Shown here: positions 54,101 through 63,420 of the stretch, in pieces
How the letters are laid out: each line of letters begins with the position of its first letter
How positions within the stretch are numbered: position 1 is the stretch's first letter
Assembly: GCF_900100075.1 (NCBI RefSeq)
Contig: NZ_FNEG01000006.1
Coordinates: 186,001 to 250,000, forward strand
Length of the DNA: 64,000 nucleotides
From: Chryseobacterium jejuense
Lineage (GTDB): Bacteria; Bacteroidota; Bacteroidia; Flavobacteriales; Weeksellaceae
Direction: 5' to 3'
Notes under the pieces: generated by a model
Told to the model about the DNA's origin: nothing
The model's input: only the letters and a program-made list of their open reading frames with translations
Database searches by the model: none
Program-made: the position numbers and the translations under genes

Positions 54101-54982
54101 AACGTTAGTGGTGCAGACTGGACAGTTGACGCTGACAAAAATGAATTGATTAAACAATTGATTCACAATTACAAAATCAAATATAACGACATCCAGGGAG
54201 TTAAAAACCGTGAGAAATTTGCAATTTCAATCGGAGATGAGCTTCCAGCAGGTATCATGAAGTTGGCTAAAGTTTACATCGCTAAGAAACGTAAACTGAA
54301 TGTAGGGGATAAAATGGCAGGACGTCACGGTAACAAAGGTATCGTATCAAGAATCGTTCGTGAAGAAGATATGCCATTCCTAGAAGACGGAACACCAGTA
54401 GATATCGTATTGAATCCACTAGGGGTACCTTCTCGTATGAACATCGGACAGATCTATGAAACAGTTCTTGGATGGGCTGGTCAGAAATTAGGAATGAAGT
54501 TCGCTACGCCAATCTTTGATGGAGCAACTCTTGATCAGATTACTGAGTACACTGAGAAAGCAGGTCTTCCTAAATTCGGTCACACTCACCTTTATGATGG
54601 TGGTACCGGAGAAAGATTTACACAGGCAGCTACAGTGGGTGTTATCTACATGCTTAAACTAGGTCACATGGTTGATGATAAGATGCACGCACGTTCTATT
54701 GGTCCTTACTCATTGATTACTCAGCAGCCGTTAGGAGGTAAAGCTCAGTTCGGTGGTCAGAGATTCGGAGAGATGGAGGTTTGGGCACTTGAAGCATTCG
54801 GTGCATCTAACATCCTGAGAGAGATCCTTACTGTGAAGTCGGATGACGTGATTGGTAGAGCAAAAACTTATGAAGCAATTGCAAAAGGTGAATCTATGCC
54901 TGAACCAGGTATTCCAGAATCATTCAACGTATTACTTCACGAGTTACAAGGTCTTGGATTAGACGTAAGATTGGAGGAGTAA
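51161..54982 (+). CDS. rpoB: DNA-directed RNA polymerase subunit beta
   Basis: The 1273-residue catalytic subunit matches Bacteroidota RpoB length. The rifampicin-binding cluster is intact and wild-type at the usual resistance positions: Gln476, Asp479, His489 and Ser494 (E. coli 513, 516, 526, 531) within [20 protein letters not shown]. Other landmarks are [45 protein letters not shown] and the C-terminal [18 protein letters not shown]. It has its own promoter, separated from rplL by 5.1 kb, and is 101 bases before rpoC. Confidence 0.98.
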   Translation: [1273 protein letters not shown]

Positions 54983-55083
54983 ATTAAAGATTTAATTACT
55001 AAAAATTAAAGAATTAATAAACTCCGAGATATAAGAGAGAAAGTAATCTTTCAATCTTTAATCTTTTAATCAAAAATAAAATT

Positions 55084-58000
55084 ATGTCAAATAAAAATAA
55101 ATCAAGTAGATTTAATAAAATAACCATCGGTCTAGCTTCACCGGAGTCTATTTTACAAGACTCAAGAGGGGAGGTTTTAAAGCCGGAAACTATTAACTAC
55201 AGAACTCACAAGCCTGAAAGAGACGGGCTATTTTGTGAGAAAATCTTTGGTCCTGTAAAGGATTACGAATGTGCTTGTGGTAAATACAAGAGAATTCGTT
55301 ACAAAGGGATCGTTTGTGACCGTTGTGGAGTAGAAGTTACTGAGAAAAAAGTAAGAAGAGAGAGAATCGGGCACATCAACCTTGTAGTTCCAATTGCACA
55401 CATCTGGTATTTCCGTTCATTACCAAACAAAATCGGATACCTTCTTGGAATTCCTTCTAAGAAATTAGATATGATCATCTACTACGAAAGATATGTAGTG
55501 ATTCAACAAGGTATTGCTAAGAAATTAGACGGTTCTGATTTTGAGAACATGGAATTCCTTACAGAAGAAGAGTACCTTGATATCATGGAAACTCTTCCTG
55601 TAGAAAACCAATATCTTGACGATTCTGATCCAAACAAATTCATCGCTAAAATGGGTGCTGAAGCTGTTGAGGAATTATTAAAAAGAATCGACCTTGATGC
55701 ATTGTCTTTCGACTTGAGACACAAAGCTCACAATGAAGGATCTAAGCAAAGAAGAACTGAAGCTCTTAAAAGATTGAACGTTGTAGAAGCATTAAGAGGT
55801 GCTAATACAAGAATGATCAACAGACCAGAGTGGATGATTATGCGTGTACTTCCTGTTATTCCACCAGAATTAAGACCATTAGTTCCATTGGATGGAGGAC
55901 GTTTCGCAACTTCTGACTTAAATGACCTTTATAGAAGAGTTATTATCAGAAATAACCGTTTGAAGAGATTATTGGAGATTAAAGCTCCTGAAGTAATCTT
56001 GAGAAACGAGAAGCGTATGCTTCAGGAATCAGTAGATTCATTATTCGATAACACAAGAAAATCTTCTGCAGTAAAATCTGAATCAAACAGACCATTGAAA
56101 TCACTTTCTGATTCATTGAAAGGTAAGCAAGGTCGTTTCCGTCAGAACTTACTAGGGAAAAGGGTAGACTACTCTGCGCGTTCGGTAATTGTTGTAGGTC
56201 CAAACTTACAGCTTCACGAATGTGGTATTCCTAAAGATATGGCAGCTGAACTTTACAAACCATTCATCATTAGAAAACTAATCGAGAGAGGAATTGTAAA
56301 AACAGTAAAATCTGCGAAGAGAATTATCGATAGAAAAGAACCAGTAGTTTATGATATCCTAGAAAACGTGATGAAAGGTCACCCGGTACTATTGAACAGG
56401 GCACCTACTCTTCACAGATTGGGTATTCAGGCTTTCCAACCTAAGATGATCGAAGGTAAAGCGATCCAACTACACCCGTTAGTAACTACGGCCTTCAATG
56501 CCGATTTCGATGGTGACCAGATGGCGGTACACTTACCGTTAGGACCAGAAGCGATCCTTGAAGCTCAGTTATTGATGTTAGGTTCTCAAAACATCTTGAA
56601 CCCTGCAAACGGTTCTCCAATTACAGTACCATCTCAGGACATGGTTCTTGGTCTTTATTTCATGACTAAAGAATTGAGCTCTACAGAAGATATGAAAGTG
56701 AAAGGAGAAGGTCTTGCATTCTATTCTCCTGAAGAAGCAGAAATTGCTTATGCAGAAGGTAGAGTTTCATTAAATGCCAAGGTAAGATGTAGACTACCAG
56801 TTAAAGAAGACGGTGTAATCGTAACAAGATTGATCGAAACTTCTGTAGGTAGAATCTTATTCAACCAAATTGTACCTAAGCAGTCAGGATATATTAATGA
56901 GCTTCTTACTAAGAAATCATTAAGAAACGTTATTGGTAAGATCCTTGCCGATACGGATTTCCCTACCACTGTGAAGTTCTTGGATGCAATGAAAGATCTA
57001 GGGTATTCAAACGCATTCAAAGGAGGTCTATCGTTCTCTCTTGGAGATATCGTAGTACCTGTGGAGAAAAAGCAGATGATTGCTACTTCAATTGAAACTG
57101 TAGACGAAATTAGAGCTAACTATAACATGGGTCTAATTACCGATACAGAACGTTATAACCAGGTAATCGACGTTTGGACTAACACCAACGCTGGATTAAC
57201 TGAAATGATCATGAGCAGAATGAAAACTGACCAAGGTGGTTTCAACTCTGTATACATGATGCTTGACTCTGGGGCGAGGGGTTCTAAGGAACAGATCCGT
57301 CAGTTATCAGGGATGAGAGGTTTGATGGCGAAACCGCAAAAAGCTGGTTCTACCGGTGCGGAGATCATCGAAAACCCGATCCTTGCAAACTTTAAGGAAG
57401 GTCTTTCCATCTTAGAGTACTTTATCTCTACCCACGGTGCTCGTAAGGGTCTTGCGGATACCGCTCTTAAAACTGCCGATGCTGGTTACCTAACCAGAAG
57501 ATTGGTAGACGTTGCACAGGATGTTATCGTTACAGAAGATGACTGTGGAACGTTGAGAGGAACAGAAGTTACTGCACTTAAGAAAAATGACGAGATCGTT
57601 GAAAAAATCTCTGAAAGAATCTTAGGTAGAGTATCTCTTCATAATATTTATGATCCTGAAAGTGATGAATTAATCACTGAAGCTGACCAAGTAATTACTG
57701 AGCAATTAGCTAAGAGAATTGAGGCAGCAGGATTAGAAGCTGTTGAAGTACGTTCACCACTTACATGTGAAGCTAAAAAAGGTATCTGTGCGAAATGTTA
57801 CGGTAGAAACTTAGCAACAGGTAAGATGATCCACATGGGTGAGGCAGTAGGGGTTATCGGTGCACAGTCAATTGGGGAACCAGGAACTCAGCTTACGTTG
57901 AGAACCTTCCACCAAGGGGGTACCGCAGGTAACGTTTCTGAAAACCCATCTATTGTTGCAAGAAGAGACGGTATCGTAGAAATGGATGAAGTAAGAACAA

Positions 58001-59349
58001 TTACTTCTGAAGATGAAAACGGTAATACAGCTGAGGTTGTAGTTTCTCGTTCAACAGAATTTAGATTGGTTGCTGATAATGAGTCTAGAACTCCATTAAT
58101 GGTAGCTAACGTACCTTACGGATCTATATTATCTGTGAAACCAGGTGATAAAGTGAAGAAAGGAGATACGATCTGTAGATGGGATCCGTATAACGCGGTT
58201 ATCATTGCTGAAACTGCAGGTAAGGTAGAATACGAGGATATTATCCAAGGTATTTCATTCCAACTTGAAATTGACGAACAGACAGGATTTGAAGAGAAAG
58301 TAATCTCTGAATCTAGAAATAAGAAAGCCGTACCTACTCTTAAAGTGGTAGATTCTAAAGGTGTTGAGCAAAAAGCTTACAACTTACCGGTAGGAGCCCA
58401 CTTAATGGTTAACGATGGTGAAAAAATTAAGGCTGGTAAAGTCCTAATCAAGATCCCAAGAAAATCTGCAAAAGCAGGGGATATCACCGGAGGTCTTCCG
58501 AGAGTTACCGAATTATTCGAAGCAAGAAACCCTTCAAACCCAGCGGTTGTTACTGAAATCGACGGGGTAGTTTCTTACGGAAAAATTAAGAGAGGTAACC
58601 GTGAATTGATCGTTGAGGCTAAAACTGGAGAAAGAAAAATTTACTTAGTTAAATTATCTAACCAGATCTTAGTACAGGAGAATGACTTCGTGAGAGCTGG
58701 TTCGCCACTTTCTGACGGTTCAATTACTCCAGACGATATCTTAAGAATTAAAGGTCCAACAGCTGTTCAGGAATACTTAGTAAACGAGATCCAGGAAGTT
58801 TACCGTCTACAGGGGGTAAAAATCGACGACAAGCACTTCGAAATCATCGTAAGACAGATGATGACAAAAGTATCTATCGTGGATGGAGGTGATACTCAAT
58901 TCCTTGAAGGAGCTCTTGAACACAAGTATGACTTCTTGGAAGAGAACAACAGAGTATTCGGTCTTAAAGTAGTAGTAGAGGCTGGTGATTCTAAAGAATT
59001 CATGCCAGGTCAGATGATTACTGCAAGAGAATTAAGAGATGAAAACTCTAAATTGAAACGTGAAGATCAAAGTTTAGTAGAAGTAAGAGAAGCTCTTCCT
59101 GCTACAGCAACTCCTGTATTACAAGGTATTACAAGAGCAGCACTTCAAACGAAATCGTTCATGTCTGCAGCATCGTTCCAGGAAACAACTAAAGTTCTTA
59201 ACGAAGCAGCAGTTGCTGGTAAGATAGATGATCTTAACGGTCTTAAAGAAAATGTAATTGTAGGACACAGAATTCCTGCAGGTACAGGTCTTAAAGAGTA
59301 TCAGAATGTTATCGTAGGTTCTAAGAAAGAATTCGAAGACCTTAACTAA
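55084..59349 (+). CDS. rpoC: DNA-directed RNA polymerase subunit beta'
   Basis: The 1421-residue subunit carries the active-site magnesium loop NADFDGD at residues 472-478. The N-terminal zinc finger has Cys in CACGKYKRIRYKGIVCDRCG, and a second zinc cluster is CEAKKGICAKCYG. Further landmarks are the bridge/trigger region (SIGEPGTQLTLRTFHQGG) and the rudder-proximal RQNLLGKRVDYSARSVI. Length is normal for Bacteroidota. It follows rpoB by 101 bases and precedes the DUF3467-like gene by 87. Confidence 0.98.
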   Translation: MSNKNKSSRFNKITIGLASPESILQDSRGEVLKPETINYRTHKPERDGLFCEKIFGPVKDYECACGKYKRIRYKGIVCDRCGVEVTEKKVRRERIGHINLVVPIAHIWYFRSLPNKIGYLLGIPSKKLDMIIYYERYVVIQQGIAKKLDGSDFENMEFLTEEEYLDIMETLPVENQYLDDSDPNKFIAKMGAEAVEELLKRIDLDALSFDLRHKAHNEGSKQRRTEALKRLNVVEALRGANTRMINRPEWMIMRVLPVIPPELRPLVPLDGGRFATSDLNDLYRRVIIRNNRLKRLLEIKAPEVILRNEKRMLQESVDSLFDNTRKSSAVKSESNRPLKSLSDSLKGKQGRFRQNLLGKRVDYSARSVIVVGPNLQLHECGIPKDMAAELYKPFIIRKLIERGIVKTVKSAKRIIDRKEPVVYDILENVMKGHPVLLNRAPTLHRLGIQAFQPKMIEGKAIQLHPLVTTAFNADFDGDQMAVHLPLGPEAILEAQLLMLGSQNILNPANGSPITVPSQDMVLGLYFMTKELSSTEDMKVKGEGLAFYSPEEAEIAYAEGRVSLNAKVRCRLPVKEDGVIVTRLIETSVGRILFNQIVPKQSGYINELLTKKSLRNVIGKILADTDFPTTVKFLDAMKDLGYSNAFKGGLSFSLGDIVVPVEKKQMIATSIETVDEIRANYNMGLITDTERYNQVIDVWTNTNAGLTEMIMSRMKTDQGGFNSVYMMLDSGARGSKEQIRQLSGMRGLMAKPQKAGSTGAEIIENPILANFKEGLSILEYFISTHGARKGLADTALKTADAGYLTRRLVDVAQDVIVTEDDCGTLRGTEVTALKKNDEIVEKISERILGRVSLHNIYDPESDELITEADQVITEQLAKRIEAAGLEAVEVRSPLTCEAKKGICAKCYGRNLATGKMIHMGEAVGVIGAQSIGEPGTQLTLRTFHQGGTAGNVSENPSIVARRDGIVEMDEVRTITSEDENGNTAEVVVSRSTEFRLVADNESRTPLMVANVPYGSILSVKPGDKVKKGDTICRWDPYNAVIIAETAGKVEYEDIIQGISFQLEIDEQTGFEEKVISESRNKKAVPTLKVVDSKGVEQKAYNLPVGAHLMVNDGEKIKAGKVLIKIPRKSAKAGDITGGLPRVTELFEARNPSNPAVVTEIDGVVSYGKIKRGNRELIVEAKTGERKIYLVKLSNQILVQENDFVRAGSPLSDGSITPDDILRIKGPTAVQEYLVNEIQEVYRLQGVKIDDKHFEIIVRQMMTKVSIVDGGDTQFLEGALEHKYDFLEENNRVFGLKVVVEAGDSKEFMPGQMITARELRDENSKLKREDQSLVEVREALPATATPVLQGITRAALQTKSFMSAASFQETTKVLNEAAVAGKIDDLNGLKENVIVGHRIPAGTGLKEYQNVIVGSKKEFEDLN

Positions 59350-59361
59350 AATTAATGATTT

Positions 59362-59410
59362 GAAATTTGGGATGTGAAATTATTTTTATATTTTCACAAT
59401 CTCAAATTTC
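59362..59410 (+). other. Long imperfect hairpin between rpoC and the DUF3467-like gene
   Basis: GAAATTTGGGATGTGAAAT (59362-59380) pairs with ATTTTCACAATCTCAAATTTC (59390-59410) with small bulges. There is no T run, so it may serve mRNA stability or processing rather than termination. Confidence 0.5.
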
Positions 59411-59436
59411 GAATTTTAAAAACATAATTTATAACA

Positions 59437-59742
59437 ATGGACAACAATCAAAATCCACAAGACGGAAACATCAACATCGAATTAAACGAAATGGTAGCTG
59501 CTGGTATCTATGCTAACTTAGCTCTAGTAAACCACTCTCCATCTGAATTTGTAGTAGACTTTATTCAGTTGATGCCAGGTGTTCAGCAAGCTAAAGTAAG
59601 ATCAAGAGTAATTCTTGCTCCACTTCACGCTAAAAGAGTATTAAGCGCTCTTCAACAGAACATCGCTAACTACGAGCAGCAGTTTGGAGAAATCAAAGAA
59701 GTTGAGCCTTTCGTATTAGGAGGAAACAACGTACAAGCTTAA
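59437..59742 (+). CDS. DUF3467-like small protein
   Basis: The 101-residue soluble protein includes IELNEMVAAGIYANLALVNH, split here by MVAAG, and EFVVDFIQLMPGVQQAKVRSR, then HAKRVLSAL. The pattern of a short beta-rich fold with PGVQ and HAKR matches DUF3467, which commonly follows rpoC in Bacteroidota. The function is unknown. A terminator follows at 59766-59793. Confidence 0.88.
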   Translation: MDNNQNPQDGNINIELNEMVAAGIYANLALVNHSPSEFVVDFIQLMPGVQQAKVRSRVILAPLHAKRVLSALQQNIANYEQQFGEIKEVEPFVLGGNNVQA

Positions 59743-59765
59743 GATTTTTCTTACAATAAAATAAG

Positions 59766-59793
59766 AATGCCCTGGTTTTTACCAGGGCATTTT
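59766..59793 (+). terminator. Terminator of the rpoBC segment
   Basis: AATGCCCTGGT (59766-59776) pairs with ACCAGGGCATT (59781-59791) and is followed by a T run. Confidence 0.92.
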
Positions 59794-60100
59794 TTATGTA
59801 ATATTTTGCTTGATAGAGTGTAAATTGAAAATTAAAGGACCTGATTAATTAGTTTTATTTTTATTACAATGAAAATAAAATGTAGAAATTGATGCATTGG
59901 ATTGTAATTAATTCACAAAACTGTTCTTTTTCACAAGTGCTTACAATTTTCGTAATTCTACTATTGATATAGACTTATAAAATGCTTAAAATATAATATT
60001 GATTAGTTTTATTGATTTTAAATACAAATTAAAAACATTTAGTTAATGTAAGTTAAATTATTTTATTTTTCTTAATTAAATTTGTGAAAAATTGAAAGGA
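59794..60100. other. Gap before the BNR-repeat T9SS gene
   Basis: No gene is supported in this AT-rich stretch. TAAATTTG at 60077-60084 matches the -7 form 17 bases before the ATG at 60101 but lacks a -33 partner, so it is a weak promoter candidate. Confidence 0.4.
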
Positions 60101-62950
60101 ATGAAACTTTATCCTATTGCAGCTGCTTTACTATGCATGAATATGTATGCCCAGCAGCAAAATAAACCTCAGGCCAATCAGAAGCACTTACAGGAGCTTT
60201 ATTTGAAATATGAAAAAGATATTAAAAAAGCCCGTAAGAATTCGAAATTAATGGGAACCCCTCCAGATTTATATAACGAGGAGGATTATAAAAGAACCAT
60301 GGATCCTATTACAGGAAATGTGAATTTTGAAAAATTAGCAAAGGTGAATAAAGATATTTTGATGGGGCAGTACAAAGCTGCTCAGCCAATGTCTTTTATT
60401 GCCGGTAATCAAGGATCTGCTGCAGGAAAAATAATTAATGAACCCTGGATTGAAAGAGGACCTTATAATGTAGGAGGAAGAACAAGAGCAATAATGTATG
60501 ATCCCAACGATCCTACAGGTAAAAGAGTTTTTGCTGGTGGAGTTTCCGGAGGTCTTTGGGTAAATCAGGATCCCTCAGTGAGTACAAACGAATGGCAGCC
60601 TTTGAGTACATTTTGGGCTAATACTTCAGTAGTGTGTATTACTTACGATCCAACCAATCCACAGACATTTTATATAGGTACAGGAGAATCATCAACAAGC
60701 GATGTTGTAGGTTCGGGAATCTGGAAAACTACAGATGGCGGAGCTACATGGACTCAGATCTTTACCGTTCCAGTCACTTATGCTTCTAATGGAGTAAGAA
60801 ATGGGAATTTTTATATCAATGATATTAAAGTAAGAAACAACAACGGCGTTTCAGAAATATATGCCGGGGTAAGCGGTTCTTATGTTGGGATATCTTTTAA
60901 TGACGGATGGCAGGGTTTAAGCCAGGCAGGATTATATAAATCAGTGGATGGTGGAGCCACCTTTACTAAGAATGCTAATCTGCTGGCTATGAATGCTACT
61001 ACGAATGTAGTGAGTACAACAGGGTATTCAATTCAACAGATAGAAATAGCGGCAGATAATTCTATATGGCTTTCTACAAGAAGTTCAAGGTTTTCCAATA
61101 TAGATTCAGGAGGGAGAATCTTCAAATCTACAGATGGAAATACTTTCAATCAAGTCTATAATGTAGGAAATACCGGCTCAAGAGTTAATTTTACACTTTC
61201 CAAAACGGATGCTAATAAAGCCTATGCTTTTATGCAGGGAGTAGGAACTGCGGAGCCTATCAGAATTGTAAAAACAATTGATGGCGGAACTACATGGCAG
61301 TCTACTTCAGATGTGCCACAAGTTATTAAATTACCTAAAGCTACAGATACAAGTATCCCGGCCAATGACTTCACAAGAGGACAGTCTTTTTATGATTTGG
61401 TCATAACTGCAGACCCTCTGAATGATAATACCCTGTATATTGGAGGTATTGATCTATTTAAATCTACAGATGGAGGAACTAACTGGACGCAGATTTCAAA
61501 ATGGTCTAACAACAATGCTATGGCTAACCTGGCTGTTTCTACAGTACATGCCGATCAGCATGCTATCGTGTTTAATCCATTCAATAATTACAATACAGGC
61601 CAAATGATGTTTGGAAATGACGGTGGAATCTTCTTTGCCGCCAATAAAGAAAGTATTGGTGCTGTTGGAGGTATGGTAGCCAGAAATACAAGATACAATG
61701 TAACCCAGTTCTACGGAGCTGTACTTAATCCTACAAAAACTCCGGCAAATGAAGAATTACTGGCAGGAGCACAAGATAATGGTTCATGGTGGCTGTATGG
61801 TCTACCACAACCTAATAACTTTCTAACCTTGGCAGCTGCCACAGGAGGAGACGGGATGTACCCGGAGTATGACGATCAGGATTTATATGAAATTTCAAGT
61901 TATACTAATAATAGTCACTATTTGCTGAATTCAACACCCAATGCCAATTATCTGATTTCAACTTCTGCTAACAGAAGTCTGGGGCATTTCGTAAATGAGA
62001 TTGCACTGGACAGGATGAATGATGTTTTCTATTCTTACCGTTCGGGGCTTACCCTTTTCAAAACAGCCGGGCTTAGCAGTACTGCAACAACATTCACGAA
62101 TGATCAGATTAATGTAGGAACAGCGCAGAGTGGTGAACAGGTTTCATGGCTTAAAATTTCACCTCATACAACAGCATCTTCTACACTTTTCGTTGGAACT
62201 AACCTGGGAAGGCTTTTCAAAATTACCAATGCCAATACTCCATCATATACATCTACTGTATTAACATCACCTGCTGCAGGAACCATTTCAGATATAGAAT
62301 TTGGGGCTAATGAAAATGAAATTTTATTAACATTATCTAATTATAATCAGATTAGCGTATTCTATTCAACAGATGGTGGAACTTCATGGCAGAATAAAGA
62401 AGGTAATTTACCGGATATGCCGGTAAGAACTATTCTTAGAAATCCGGATGATCCAAATGAAGTATTAGTAGGTACAGAATTGGGAGTATGGGGAACTGCT
62501 AATTTCCTTTCCGGAGCACCTACATGGTCATCAGTAACAGGAAATATCGGGAATGTAAGAGTAACAAGTCTGGATTACAGACCTTCTACAAAAACTGTTC
62601 TGGTTTCTACTTATGGAAGAGGAGCATGGACGACTCAAAATACCAATACTTCTCTGGCAACTTCAGAAACTTCAGCAGTTTCTCCAAGAACGATGAACAG
62701 AGTGTATCCTAATCCATCTAAAGGAATTGCCCGTTTAAGATTTAATAATACCAATCATAGTTCTGTGGACATTAGCATATTTGATAAAGCCGGAAGATTG
62801 GTATACAGCAAGAAAAATGTAAAATCTGATGAAGAGTTTGGTCAGAAAATGATACCCGGAACGTATATTTTGAAGGCTGAAGATAAAGGAGAGATCGTAT
62901 TTAGCGGTAATTTCCTTGTAATTGGACGTACTGGAGGTGATGATGATTAA
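60101..62950 (+). CDS. Secreted BNR/sortilin-like repeat protein with T9SS sorting domain
   Basis: I start it at the ATG at 60101 (949 residues); a TTG nine bases earlier adds three residues and is unlikely. The signal peptide ends near AQQQ. Multiple Asp-box/BNR turns recur (TTDGGATWTQIF, SVDGGATFTK, TIDGGTTWQS, STDGGTNWTQIS, STDGGTSWQNKEG), as in VPS10/sialidase-type beta-propellers, spread from about 205 to 780. The tail (RVYPNPSKGIARLRF, ISIFDKAGRLVYSK, PGTYILKAEDKG) is a T9SS type A sorting domain. Possibly a glycan- or protein-binding surface protein. Neither an obvious Arg triad nor other sialidase catalytic residues can be assigned. Confidence 0.9.
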   Translation: MKLYPIAAALLCMNMYAQQQNKPQANQKHLQELYLKYEKDIKKARKNSKLMGTPPDLYNEEDYKRTMDPITGNVNFEKLAKVNKDILMGQYKAAQPMSFIAGNQGSAAGKIINEPWIERGPYNVGGRTRAIMYDPNDPTGKRVFAGGVSGGLWVNQDPSVSTNEWQPLSTFWANTSVVCITYDPTNPQTFYIGTGESSTSDVVGSGIWKTTDGGATWTQIFTVPVTYASNGVRNGNFYINDIKVRNNNGVSEIYAGVSGSYVGISFNDGWQGLSQAGLYKSVDGGATFTKNANLLAMNATTNVVSTTGYSIQQIEIAADNSIWLSTRSSRFSNIDSGGRIFKSTDGNTFNQVYNVGNTGSRVNFTLSKTDANKAYAFMQGVGTAEPIRIVKTIDGGTTWQSTSDVPQVIKLPKATDTSIPANDFTRGQSFYDLVITADPLNDNTLYIGGIDLFKSTDGGTNWTQISKWSNNNAMANLAVSTVHADQHAIVFNPFNNYNTGQMMFGNDGGIFFAANKESIGAVGGMVARNTRYNVTQFYGAVLNPTKTPANEELLAGAQDNGSWWLYGLPQPNNFLTLAAATGGDGMYPEYDDQDLYEISSYTNNSHYLLNSTPNANYLISTSANRSLGHFVNEIALDRMNDVFYSYRSGLTLFKTAGLSSTATTFTNDQINVGTAQSGEQVSWLKISPHTTASSTLFVGTNLGRLFKITNANTPSYTSTVLTSPAAGTISDIEFGANENEILLTLSNYNQISVFYSTDGGTSWQNKEGNLPDMPVRTILRNPDDPNEVLVGTELGVWGTANFLSGAPTWSSVTGNIGNVRVTSLDYRPSTKTVLVSTYGRGAWTTQNTNTSLATSETSAVSPRTMNRVYPNPSKGIARLRFNNTNHSSVDISIFDKAGRLVYSKKNVKSDEEFGQKMIPGTYILKAEDKGEIVFSGNFLVIGRTGGDDD

Positions 62951-62953
62951 AAA

Positions 62954-63409
62954 ATGAATAATCTATTATTATTAATATTATTTTGGATACTGGCTTCCTG
63001 CGGAATGCCAGTATCCAATTTTCAGGATAAAGCAATTTCCATAATTTCTGCTGAGAAAACAGAATGGTCTGGCGGAAGAGCAGGAGTGAAAGGAACAATA
63101 TATACCATAAAACTGAGGAAAAAGAATAATATTATAATAAAAACCCTGATGGCGGAAGGAAACAAAATTCCATTTAGCCAGAATATATCGGGAGGTGCGA
63201 TTGTAATACAAGGCAGCTTCCAATATAAAAATAATAATGAGGCCAATGTTGAAGATTTACCTGCAGGATCATCTATAGAAAGTACAAAGAAGACTACTAA
63301 TTTTAAAGATAGTTGGATAGAGTATACTTTAGAAAAATCTAATAGGTCCCATAGAATTAGTATTCCAAAGTTTACTTCGGTAGAAACTTATGAAGAACTG
63401 GCTCCTTAA
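62954..63409 (+). CDS. Small putative lipoprotein, unrecognised
   Basis: The 151-residue protein has an N-terminal hydrophobic segment MNNLLLLILFWILASC with Cys16 in a lipobox (LASC), so it is probably a lipid-anchored periplasmic or outer-membrane protein. The body contains GVKGTIYTIKLRKKNN and IPFSQNISGGAIVIQGSFQYKNNN, split by GGAIV, suggesting a beta-rich fold. I recognise no family. It starts 4 bases after the BNR gene and is probably in the same unit. Confidence 0.6.
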   Translation: MNNLLLLILFWILASCGMPVSNFQDKAISIISAEKTEWSGGRAGVKGTIYTIKLRKKNNIIIKTLMAEGNKIPFSQNISGGAIVIQGSFQYKNNNEANVEDLPAGSSIESTKKTTNFKDSWIEYTLEKSNRSHRISIPKFTSVETYEELAP

Positions 63410-63420
63410 AATATCTTTTA

